From Neoscytalidium dimidiatum (Eukaryota; Ascomycota; Dothideomycetes; Botryosphaeriales; Botryosphaeriaceae), in contig CM074706.1 of the NCBI GenBank assembly GCA_037367355.1, positions 1,860,001-1,924,000 of the forward strand: DNA of 64,000 nucleotides. The letters are read 5' to 3'. Below, one piece after another: positions 54,601 through 64,000 of this stretch. Each line of letters opens with the position of its first letter. Positions within the stretch are counted from its first letter, which is position 1. The position numbers and the translations under genes are program-made. The notes below the pieces were generated by a model. It worked only from the letters and a program-made list of their open reading frames with translations, did not search any database and was not told where the DNA came from.

Positions 54601-57600
54601 TCTATTCTCTTTCTAAGAACGAGGCTAAAGTACTAAGAGAGTATCTCGAAATAAACTTAGAAAGAGAATATATTTAATCCTCTATATTACTAGCTAGATA
54701 TTCTATTTTATTCGTATCTAAGAAAAATAGTAAGCTCTACCTCTATATCGACTATAGGTAACTAAATAATATTATAGTAAAAAACTAGTATCTATTACTA
54801 CGTATTAATAAATTATAGAATAGATTAAAAAAAGCTAACTACTTTACTAAGCTAAATCTTAGAGAAGATTATTATCTTGTCCGAATAAAAGAAGGTAAAG
54901 AATAAAAAACGACTTTCTAAATAAGATTTAGATATTACGAGTATATAGTAATACTATTTAGGCTTACTAATATACTAGCTACGTTCTAGAGTCTAGTTAA
55001 CGATATACTATAATCGTACTTAGATATATTCGTACTAGCCTATCTAGACGATATTCTAATATACTTAGAAACGCTTAAAGAATATACTAAGTACGTATAT
55101 AAAGTTCTATAGACGCTAGAGAAATAGAATCTCTAAATAGCCTCTAATAAGAGCGAATAGTATACGTAGAAAACTAAGTATCTAAAGTTTATTATTACTT
55201 TAGAATATATTAGTATAGATAAAAAGAAACTAAATATAATAAGAAACTAGTCTACGCTAAAAACTATTAAAGAAGTATAATTCTTTTTTAACTTTACTAA
55301 CTTTTATTAAAAGTTTATTCTAAACTATACGAAGATATTAGCTCCGCTTATAAATCTAACTAAAAAAAAATATAGATTCGTATAGAGAGAAAGATAATAG
55401 AATACTTTTAACTTACTAAAATAAATATTTATAGAAGTATTAGTCTTAGAACTATTCTATTTTAATCTATCTATAATAGTAGAAACCAACGTATTAGACT
55501 ACGTAATCAAAGTAGTTTTAAGCTAGCTAGATAAGTAAGATAGACTATATTCTATTGCGTATTATTTTTAAAAGATAACGGGTCTAGAAAAGAACTACGA
55601 CGTCTATAATAAAGAACTTCTAGCTATTATTACGGCTTTTAAAGAATAGAGATACTATCTTAAAGAAGCTAAGTACTAGATTATAGTCTATTATAACTAT
55701 AAGAATCTTTTATACTTTACTACTATAAAGAAACTAAACTAAAGATAGATTAAATAGGCTAAGAAATTAGTATTCTATAATATAAAGATTATCTATTAAA
55801 GGGGATTAGAGAACGCTTGCGTAAATATATTAAGTAGAAGAGCTAACTATATAAAAGAAAAGCTAGAACTATAACCGGTAATATTAATAGAGTAGAAAGA
55901 CGAGTCTTTTATATTTAATAAACGCTAGATCTCCGCTATATATAGAAAAAAAAAGAAACTTAAAAAGTTACTTACCTCGATTAAGCTAGTAGCCTTAGCG
56001 ATATACCTAAAAAGCTACGAATAGAACTATAGAATTTAAGAAGCCTACGCGGAAGACGCTATAATATAAGAAATTAGAAATCTAGAAAATAACCTCTAAG
56101 TAACTAAAGATATAGAAGAAATAATTCTATTTTTAGAATTAATCTACGTTCTAGTAAAACTACGGGAGGAACTTATAAAGAATATATACGAGGCTCTAAT
56201 ATATAGCTATTAAGGAACTAAGAAGACGATTAAAAGAATTACGAGAAATTATTACTTTCTAGGGCTTAAAAGAATAGTCTAATAGATAGTTATATAATAT
56301 AATCTTTATATTTAAAGTAAGATAGTAAGATATATACTCTATAAACTACTTTAACTACTACTAGTATCTAAGCGCCCTTAGTAATCTATCTCGCTAGATT
56401 TTATTATAAACCTATTTAAGTTAGAAGAACCGCTTACTAAAGTTAAGTATAACTTAATACTAGTTATTATAGATAGAATAACGAAATACGCATATTATCT
56501 ACTATATCTAAAGAAGGTAAATACGAAAGATCTTATATATATATTTTTAAAAACTATTCTTAGTAACTATAGATTACTAGAAGAGCTTATATTAAATAAA
56601 AATAGACTATTTACGTTATAATTCTAGTAGACTCTTACTAAATAACTTAGAGTAAAATATAAGCTCTTAACTATAGTATATCTATAAATAGATAGATAAA
56701 TAGAACGGACTAACTAGATACTAGAATAATATCTACGCTATTATCTTAACTATATATAGAATAACTAGATAGAACTATTACTCTTAGCTTAGTTCGCGTA
56801 TATAACGACGGAGTCTCTACTACTAGGCTTTAGAGTTACCTAGTAGGTTCGGATTTATCGAAGAATTTACCTTAAAGACGAGGAAAGAAAAGTAATAATA
56901 GAATAAGAAGTTATATAATATAGAAGTTTAGTAGGCCTTATTACCTCTAAGTTAATATAGTATTAAATTAGAACTTTAAATTTAATTACGAAGGTTAAAG
57001 TACTATCTAGTAAATATATCTATATACTATAGGAAAGCTATAATAATCTAGTATAGTATTTAAATCTTCTATAATCTAGTAGGGCTTAGATCGATAGTAA
57101 TCTAAAAGAGTAGGCCTTAAATTAATAAAGATCTAGAAGTAGGTCTTATATATAACTTAAGCGCTAAGGCCTATTTTCTAGAATTTAACTTCTAACCTTC
57201 TTAGCCGAATAATAGCGATATTTACCTTATTTATTATCGCGTAATATATCTTTCTACCGGTCTTTTAGATTCTACCCGCGACTCTTATTAAGGAAGTATT
57301 ATACCGCTAGACTATAGTCCCTTATAACTATAGTCTTTTATTCTTTCTATATAGGAACCGTTCCTCTAAGAGAGTTATTCTCCTACGAGATTTCCTTCTA
57401 TAAGGGTTTCTATTCCTTAGGGGATATTATCTATATAGGACTATCGTCTAAGAGGTTTATAATAGCGTATAATAGCTCTAAAGCGTCGGTAATATAAGAA
57501 TTACTATTTTACGCTAATTATAGTTATAAGCTATTAGTCTATAAAGAGCTAATATTAAGTAAATTATTAGCCTAGAAAGAAATTCTTAAAGCTAACTAGC

Positions 57601-58130
57601 TAAAGATACTCTATAAATAGTTATATCTAAACCTAGAATTCGTAGCCCTATAAATAAATAAATACTACGATAAGCGATACTAGAAGATACTATAGCTAAA
57701 GAAGGGGGATAAAGTTTACCTTCTTAGAAAAAATATTAGAATAAGATAACTAAATAATAAGCTAGATTTTAAGAAAATAGAACTATTCTAGATTAAAGAA
57801 AGAATTAGAAAAGTTAACTTCCGTCTCGAATTACTAGAAACGATATAGATATACTTTATTTTCTATATATTTCTTCTAGAATTAGTACCGAAGAATACTA
57901 AAACCGTAATCTATACGAAGGAAATACTTCTAGAAAATCTAGACGCCGATAAAAACTAAGACTAGAAAGTAAAGAAAGTCTTTAATAGTAGCTATATCGA
58001 TAGCTAATTTTAATACCTTCTTAAATAAAAGAGAAAATAAGACGATATCTAGAAACCGCTAAAAAACTATAATAGATATAAATAACTTATTAATAAGTTC
58101 TATCGTCGAAACCTAGATTAACTAATATCG
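51640..58130 (+). pseudogene. Chromovirus gag-pol polyprotein (degenerate)
   Basis: Gag-like Lys/Tyr-rich sequence at about 51900-53050, protease region near 53800, RT with AYLDDILIY at 55042-55068, RNase H near 55500-55800, integrase from an ITRNYYFLGLKRIV zinc-finger block near 56230 to about 56850, and a chromodomain at about 57960-58120 (RYIDR.FQYLLK.KRENKDDI.KPLKN). Stops are present every few codons, in CAG, CAA and TGG positions. It cannot be expressed as a protein. Confidence 0.8.
54071..54210. repeat. GAGCTA tandem repeat inside the chromovirus
   Basis: About 140 bp of GAGCTA/AGAGCTAA units with small length variants, in the protease-RT spacer. It would translate as an acidic/hydrophobic repeat in a live element. 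Confidence 0.9.
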
Positions 58131-58188
58131 CCGACTCGTTAAAAATAAAAAACCTAAAATTAAAATTAGAAAATAAAGACTACCGCGC

Positions 58189-58870
58189 TTAATCGACTAG
58201 TTTAGAACTCTTAGGCGGTATAGTAGTAGAACTAACGCTAGATAACCCGATAAAATAAAACGGATCTATAATAGCGTTAGCTAAAACGATACTACGTATA
58301 CGCTTTATTAATCGCTTCTCCTTAATATTTTTAGAGTTAATAGAATCTCTAGTCTCGCGAGCCGCCTCTAAATAATCTAGCTTCTTAAGGTTTTTAATAG
58401 TTTACGTCTTTTTAGAAATTATTAGGCTTTTATAACGGCGTAATAAGTCTCGCTACCTATAAATACGCTATAACCGGGCTATATTTTTCTAAAGAAGATC
58501 TAGTACTACTTACTCCTCTAACTCGGCTTTATTAATAATACGCTTTAATTAAAAAACTACGATAGTTAACGTAAAGCTTTAAAAAACGAGAGAAAAATAA
58601 ATAATTAGAATTCTTTAAGCCGCTACTATTATAGGCGGATAAACCCTAATAAACGTATTCGCTATAATATTTATAGCTAAGGTCTATCTTATAAACTACT
58701 TCTATCTCGCCCGGCTTATAATAGGCGTTTACTAATAAATACGCGGTATAAGAAATAGATATTCTTTTATTAAAAAAGTTAATTTTAGAGGCTAAAGACT
58801 TACGCTTAGCTTTCTAGAAACTACGCTTACGCTTAGAAGATATAATAGGATAAGACTTATAAGAGAGAAA
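58189..58870 (-). pseudogene. Antisense ORF of the second chromovirus (degenerate)
   Basis: Minus-strand frame ending at TAA 58191-58189, converging on the chromodomain. Helical charged sequence is visible: KNLKKLDYLEAARETRDSI near 58400, then KEKRLIKRIRSI, and a Ser/Pro tail. It has the same position, orientation and character as the frame at 7440-8255 in the left element. Confidence 0.45.
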
Positions 58871-58947
58871 ATAAAGAAGCGATAGAAGCCTAAGATATAG
58901 ATAAACGGATAAATTTTTAGGCTAAAAATCTCTAAAGGGAAGAGTAG

Positions 58948-59665
58948 TATTATAAACCCTAGAATATACGGGCTTTATAACTATAAAGGGCGCGAGCCTA
59001 TATAAGAAAATAAGCCGTAAGGCCCTAAGAACTCTACGTATAGTAGAGCCGTACTCTCTAGTCCCGTATAAGAAGGCTAAGAATATAAGACGACGGCGTA
59101 TATAAGAATACTAGTAGATAATAACGACCGCCTATACGAAAAGAACGCCTACGAATATAATAACTAGAAGGAAAGTATAGTCTAATAAGAAGCCCGTAAA
59201 AGATAAAAAACCGTATAGAATAGAAAGTAGAAAGACGATAAGAGTAGATACTACGAAAGAAGAGTATAGCGATAATATTATCCGCTAATACTAATAGAAG
59301 TTAAAATCTAAGAAGTAGACTTTAGCGCTCGAGTTACGTAAAACCTATAGAACCTATATAGATTAAGGCTAATCTAAATCTCTAATCTAGAACTTTAATC
59401 TAATACTATAATCTTTAGATTACTATAGCTCTTCTCTAGTATATAGATACGCTTATTAGATAGTACTTTAATTCTTATAGTTAACTTAAAGTTCTAATTT
59501 AATACTATATTAACTTAGAGGTAATAAGGTCTATTAAACTTCTATATTATATAACTTTTTATTTTATTATTACTCTTCTTTCCTCGTCTTTAAGATAAAT
59601 TCTTCGATAAAATCTAAACTTATTAGATAACTCTAAAGCCTAGTAGTAGAGGCCCCGTTGTTATA
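58948..59665 (+). repeat. Chromovirus 3' LTR
   Basis: 718 bp, same length and ends as the 5' copy. Confidence 0.9.
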
Positions 59666-60217
59666 TAAAGACGCGTTACGTACGTATAAAAGATATAAGA
59701 ATTTACTATAGAAATATATTAAACGTCTCTATATATCTTAAAAATAGAATAAGAGGTAAGAATTATAGAAAAGAAGCCTAGTAAGTTTATAATATATTTT
59801 ATAGTATTAAGCTTTAGCGTATCTATTTTAGACTAGTATAACTATAAATAGTCTATTATATACTAAATTAGACTTAGTATATCTAAAGTACCTAGTATCT
59901 TAAATAATAGAATATTATAATATACTTAATAACTATAATACTATAGAAATTATTCTTTTAGAATGTATATACGCTCTAGAACCTATACTAGAGTATACTC
60001 TAGAGCGTATATAAGAGCTATACTAACTCTATTAGAGTAAAAAGAGCCTTAATACTATACTAAGTATTATAAAGTAGTTACGCTTATTAAGTACGTATAT
60101 AATAGTTACTTATTTACTAAAATCTAGTAATTTAGTCGAGTTAGACATTTCTCCTTCTTATATTAATCAGTCTAGTTTTTAGGAAACAATCGCTATAACG
60201 GTTTAATGCGACCCCTG

Positions 60218-60225
60218 GCCGGAAT
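60218..60225. repeat. Target-site duplication GCCGGAAT, right copy
   Basis: Identical to 50759-50766. Confidence 0.95.
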
Positions 60226-60573
60226 ACGGATGTAGCCGGTATCAACCGACGGTCCCGAATGGCGACAGCAGCTTGGTCGTATTGCATTGCATATCCAGCA
60301 TCAATCACGCGTTCATTCCCTTGGACGTGGGCCATTTCGCCGGCGGGTCGCGCAAACACAGCCAGTTTCTCTTGAATGAAAAGTAACAGACCCAGTCAGA
60401 GGAACGACCATCCAATACGTGTGCTCGGAAATCAACGGAAATACATGGCGTACATAATCAGGATACAGGCTCTGGCTTCCATCCCTGATCTTGCGTCCAA
60501 ATAAAGTTGTGGCTGCTCACGCCCGCGCAACCTTGTTGTCGTCCTCGAACTCGGTTGGTGATCAAGCTCCACC
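60226..60573. promoter_or_regulatory. Upstream region of the intact P450 gene
   Basis: Only about 350 bp separate the hAT end from the P450 start codon, so the element sits at or inside its promoter. No clear TATA box. Confidence 0.45.
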
Positions 60574-62247
60574 ATGGCAGAAATCAAAGATACTCCTTCG
60601 TTACTTGCAACCATTGCGTTCATACTCGCAATTTCCATAGCATACGCTCTACTAGGATCATTTCGCTGGCATCGGAAATACAAGCTTCCCCCCGCCCTGC
60701 CTGGAGCTGTGCCCATCCTGGGCAATCTGCTCCAAACGCCGCAGACTCAGCATGGCCAATGGGCGCTCGAACAGTCGAAGAAGCTGGGTGACATCTTCAC
60801 AGTCCGCTTTGGCATGACGACCTGGATCTTCCTCAGCAGCTCCAAGCACATCAAAAACCTTCTCGAGCGGCGGGCAGCCATCTACTGTTCGCGCCCACCC
60901 TTTCCTTTCACCAACGAAATCATGTCTGACGGGTGCCGCATGGTCCTCATGGAGTACGGCGACCGTTGGCGCTCTCTGAGGAAGGTCATGCACAACATCC
61001 TGAGCACTCGACAACGCGACACCTACAAGCCTTACCAGGATCTGGAGAGCCGCCATCTCCTCTACGACTACCTGCACAAGTCGGAGCGCTGGTTCAGCGC
61101 CAACGCCCGTTACTCCAACAGCGTCATCATGACCGCCGTCTTCGGCAAGCGCATGGACCTTGATAACCCGAACACCAACGAACTCCTGGAGTCCATCGAA
61201 CTATTCTTCGAGAACTCCCAGCCAGGCCACCGCATTGTTGACTCTTTTCCAATTCTGGCCAAGCTCCCCCGGCCACTCCAGCCGTGGCGGAAGGAGGGCG
61301 AGAAGAACCTCGAATTCACCCTCCGCGTCTACAGGCGCGAGGTTGAAGAGGTCAAGGCTCGCATTGCCGCCGGAACCCAACGCGACTGCTTCGCGAAGGA
61401 GTTTCTGGAATCCAAAGAGGCGCACGATTTCAGCGAGACTCAACTACTTTTTGCATTCGGGACCCTTATGGAAGCCGGCACTGATACCTCTCGCTTATCC
61501 ATCAACAACATTCTTGCCGGGGCGGCAACGTATCCGGACTGGTCTGTTCGTGTTCGCAAGCAGTTGGATGAAGTGTGTGGCGATGCGCAACGCCTTCCCG
61601 GCTGGGAGGACAGAGATGCTCTGCCTTTGGTCACAGCAGCCGTCAAAGAAGGATTCAGGTGGCGTCCGAATATCGCGGATATTGGCGTGCCGGTCGCTCT
61701 CACCAAGGATGACGAGTACGAAGGATACAGGATTCCAGCTGGTACTGTGGTTACATGGAGCAATTGGGCGGTCGCGTTGAGTGAGAACGAATACGAAGAT
61801 CCGTTGCGATTTTGGCCGGAGCGATTCATGAATGAGGATTTGAAGAACCCCTTGAAGGGTCAGTGGGGTTTCGGCCCAGGTATGCCCGGTTCTGATACTC
61901 AGCTCTACTACCCGTCCACCGCGAAACCCCTTCTTTAAGTCTGCACATCGCTAATGGTTGATAGGTCGACGTGTTTGTGTTGGATGGAATCTCGGTGAGA
62001 CAAATGTCTGGATTGCTATTGCAAGGTTGCTTTACTGCTTCGAATTCGTGCAGGACGAGGTAAGAGCATTGCTATATATCTACCCACATTTCTAATGATA
62101 TCACAGACTGTCGCTATTGACACCATGAACGTCCCTATCATTGGTCATGATAAGCCGCCGTTCAAATTACATATTAAACCGAGGAGTCAAAAGCACATTG
62201 ATCTCATCGAGCGTGAGTGTGCTGCAGCTACCTCTGTAAAACATTGA
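60574..62247 (+). CDS. Cytochrome P450 monooxygenase, complete
   Basis: Exons 60574-61879, 61965-62059, 62107-62247; introns of 85 and 47 nt with CTAATG/CTAATGA branches; 513 aa. Without splicing the frame reads past the heme loop into a false stop at 61938. Membrane anchor at residues 10-29, proline-rich hinge LPPALPGAVPILGN (38-51), I-helix AGTDTS (301-306), KEGFR with the ExxR pair E359/R362, PERF 415-418, and a heme loop FGPGRRVCVG split by intron 1, with the ligand Cys at 440. All essential parts are present. It resembles the O-methylsterigmatocystin-oxidoreductase-like group of fungal P450s (by memory of the WRSLRK and GFGPGRR pattern). Substrate unknown. It is not the partner half of the truncated P450 at 14727, whose sequence differs. 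Confidence 0.9.
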
Positions 62248-63440
62248 TTCTCATGTCCGCATTGTTCGTTCCAACGCCTCTGTAGGGAAAAGGAGCTGGA
62301 ATAATACTCCTTGCATTCTTCTAGGAACTTTTGACGCGTCAAATACTACAGTGGTACTGATTACCTTATCGCCACAGCTTAATAGCTACATGATTCCTAT
62401 TTCTAAAAAGACACCTCTTGCTTTCAAAAGTTCAATAGCTACCTAAAAACCTACCGTCCTCTTTGACTGTAACCTCACTAATACCACTCTCACTCTTCCA
62501 AATCCTGTACACCTCCGTGGCCTCTTCTCGCTGCGTCTTCCTGCTAATTTGGCCACTCCTATGTTTTTCACGGATGACGCTCAGTTTCCGAAGCGCTTCT
62601 CTGAACTTTTCAACTACTTTCATCGTTCCTGTAGCTGGTGTCCCATCCAAGAAAGACAGTGTATCGTTGCAGAGATGGACCATTCCATCGGCAAGCGATC
62701 TTTCTCTAAAAGCTTCTTGGAGAACATGTGTCAAGTACTGCATCGGAGTGCGATGATGAAGGCCCCAATCCTTCGAATGCTTCTCAGGAACAGGGTCTTG
62801 TTATTATTGTTGTTGATGTTGCCGGTCGGATGCTTCATTCACAATTTGTGTGAAGAACATATCCAATGACATCCTGATTGCGGACCAAAGTGCTGCAACA
62901 GACCATTTCTCTCTTGGAAAAATATCCCGGAGATTCTTTTGGCATTGCTGGTCCTGCACCTAGAGAGAGAGTTCGAGTCGGTCGAGGTCTTCGCCTTAGT
63001 TCTCGTAAGAACTTGGCCTGGTACTATTTAGTACGATAAGCTTGTTAACAATTCCGTGGGCACTTACAATTCTTTCTGCACCTGTAAGACTTTCAGGCGC
63101 TTCCAGTATCTCTGCCCTATCATATTCCTGCGCAACTTACTGGCATTTCTTCATCTCTAGGCAATGCACTGACGTGAACGGAATGCCGTCTTAATCTCGG
63201 CTTATGCATCCAAAATACAGCACAAGATCCCTTTTTACTACTATACCACTCTTCAGGCCCCGGCCCAGGCTTAGAATCTGAGAAACCCCGATTCCGCTCC
63301 TTGTTTATTTCTCCGTTCTTATCCAAGCACATCTATCACACTCGGTTATCTTGGGTTTCATAGAATGCGCCACTGGCAGTTCTATGTACCATAAATATAT
63401 CAGTCCTGTAGTTATCGCTTAGCTCAACTGTCAGACCATG
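62248..63440. other. Region with small unassigned minus-strand frames
   Basis: Two minus-strand frames look more protein-like than background: 62743-62432 (103 codons, helical and charged, KFREALRKLSVIREKHRSGQ) and 63332-63120 (70 codons, GPGPEEWYSSKKGSC..., followed by a GTAAGT). They could be exons of one gene or the tail of the membrane-protein gene to the right, but I could not join them in phase. Confidence 0.3.
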
Positions 63441-63448
63441 ACACAATT

Positions 63449-63957
63449 AAAAGATTCCAGCAATGCCGATGATAAGCGGTATCAGTTGTCCAGTTGAAGT
63501 AATGCTGTATACTCCCGATACATTATTCCAGAGAAGAGTCAACTGGATGGCGATGATAGGCCAGATTAAGCAGAGCGCGTTCGTGAAATATACAAGAGGA
63601 CATTTTCTCAGGCTGTATGGACCTTAGCTTAGGCTTCGGGCAATTCCTAGAGAATATCATGCGTCCCACTTACATCCGAATGAACTTCAAGTCCTTGATC
63701 GGGTCCCATATCCCATCTGAGCTCAAGCCTGTGTCCCACCGATTCGGTGCTTGGGCGGACTGGCAGGAGATTCTTCTTGACGAGACGTAGATGCACCAAT
63801 GGTGGAGGCGACCCATACTTCCGTGGCTTCTTAAGCACGAAAAAGAATAGGAACTGCCAAAAAAAATCCAATGTGACAGGACAAAAAGATCCAGGAGCAC
63901 GAGTAGCCTTCTACGAACATAGTGATGTAGCAACTTCCTATTCGTCGGAGCCCACAT
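63449..63957 (-). CDS. Small predicted membrane protein, uncharacterised (model uncertain)
   Basis: Exon 1 starts at ATG 63957 (MWAPTNRKLLHHYVRRRLL), with a first hydrophobic span RLLVLLDLFVLSHWIFF. It ends at a GTAAGT donor near 63674 after a GIWDPIKDLKFIR stretch. A later exon (about 63596-63449) encodes YFTNALCLIWPIIAIQLTLLWN, then VSGVYSITSTGQLIPLIIGIAGIF, two further spans that I recognise from uncharacterised fungal membrane proteins. The acceptor between them was not fixed. An eight-base A run (plus strand, about 63861-63868) lies where the middle of exon 1 reads equally well in two frames, so a homopolymer indel is possible. Confidence 0.4.
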
Positions 63958-64000
63958 AACAATAAAAGTATACTTTAGCCATAGGAGAGGAACTTGCCCT

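Larger units (their letters stand above)
50919..59665 (+). mobile_element. Ty3/gypsy chromovirus inside the hAT element, RIP-mutated, 8747 bp
   Basis: Two LTRs of exactly 718 bp (50919-51636, 58948-59665) begin TATTATAAAC. The flanking duplication is CGAAG on the left (50914-50918) and TAAAG on the right (59666-59670), two transitions apart as RIP would cause. The left hAT copy preserves the uninterrupted site at 14503-14507. Coding order on the plus strand is gag, protease, RT (AYLDDILIY), RNase H, integrase, chromodomain. CpA/TpG loss is heavier here than in the left block and many CpG are gone too. No open frame of even 60 codons survives. Confidence 0.9.
50767..60217 (+). mobile_element. 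Non-autonomous hAT element with nested chromovirus
   Basis: It opens CAGGGGTCGCA and closes TGCGACCCCTG (perfect 11-bp terminal inverted repeats), flanked by GCCGGAAT on both sides. Removing the chromovirus (50919-59665) and one CGAAG duplication leaves about 0.7 kb with no transposase. The 5' arm (50767-50918 and 59671-59905) matches the end of the left hAT element; the remaining 300 bp lead to the other end. It is thus an internally deleted, MITE-like copy that would need transposase in trans. A hairpin-forming stretch built on TCTAGAG lies at about 59970-60010. Confidence 0.9.

Noticed and set aside
61880..61938. P450 ending at 61938
   Set aside because: The unspliced end breaks the heme loop; splicing at 61880/61964 restores the Cys ligand and a normal C-terminus.
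1..64000. CRISPR arrays, rRNA or tRNA genes, operons, bacterial signals
   Set aside because: None seen; repeats are transposon ends or microsatellites and the genes are spliced eukaryotic genes.

Overview
This window looks like a nuclear chromosome segment from a filamentous ascomycete (Pezizomycotina; class not resolvable by eye). The supporting signs are genes with short 46-85 nt introns (GTANNN donors, CTNAC-type branch points, YAG acceptors), a Zn(II)2Cys6 regulator, a PTH11/SAT4-type membrane protein, small secreted proteins, and transposon blocks carrying repeat-induced point mutation (RIP: CpA/TpG almost absent, CAG/CAA/TGG codons turned into stops).

Layout. (1) 1-14654 is a RIP-mutated nest of elements. 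It holds a hAT DNA transposon whose transposase remnant lies at 1-935 (minus) and whose terminal end lies at 14503-14654. Packed inside or beside it are a Tad1-like LINE (about 936-6950, minus) and a structurally complete Ty3/gypsy chromovirus (6957-14004, minus, 417-bp LTRs, 5-bp target duplication GTATA). (2) 14655-50766 is a 36-kb gene-bearing island of ordinary composition. (3) 50767-60217 is a second copy of the same hAT family, in opposite orientation, with a perfect 8-bp target duplication (GCCGGAAT). It is an internally deleted copy of about 0.7 kb split by a second chromovirus (50919-59665, plus, 718-bp LTRs). (4) 60218-64000 returns to genes.

Island genes, left to right: 5'-truncated cytochrome P450 (broken); FAD monooxygenase of the salicylate-hydroxylase type; small secreted Cys protein; PTH11/SAT4-like membrane protein; SnoaL-like protein; six-exon F-box-like protein; a divergent pair consisting of a TmpA-like membrane flavoreductase and an AMP-forming acyl-CoA synthetase-like enzyme; a second small secreted protein with a dibasic processing site; FMN-dependent 2-hydroxyacid dehydrogenase (frameshifted); berberine-bridge-like FAD oxidase (several lesions); Zn2Cys6 regulator (frameshifted); zinc-type alcohol dehydrogenase; alpha/beta-hydrolase esterase. 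Beyond the right transposon lie an intact three-exon P450 and a small membrane-protein gene.

Reading. Several enzymes (P450s, FAD and FMN oxidases, ADH, esterase, SnoaL-like, Zn2Cys6 regulator) are of the kinds found in accessory oxidative or secondary-metabolism clusters. No polyketide synthase, NRPS or terpene-synthase backbone is visible, and four members, including the presumed regulator, are broken. The best inference is a decaying accessory region boxed in by RIPed transposons. The two RIP blocks stop within the last tens of bases of the hAT ends and do not spread into the island. All exon models were built by hand from reading frame and splice motifs.
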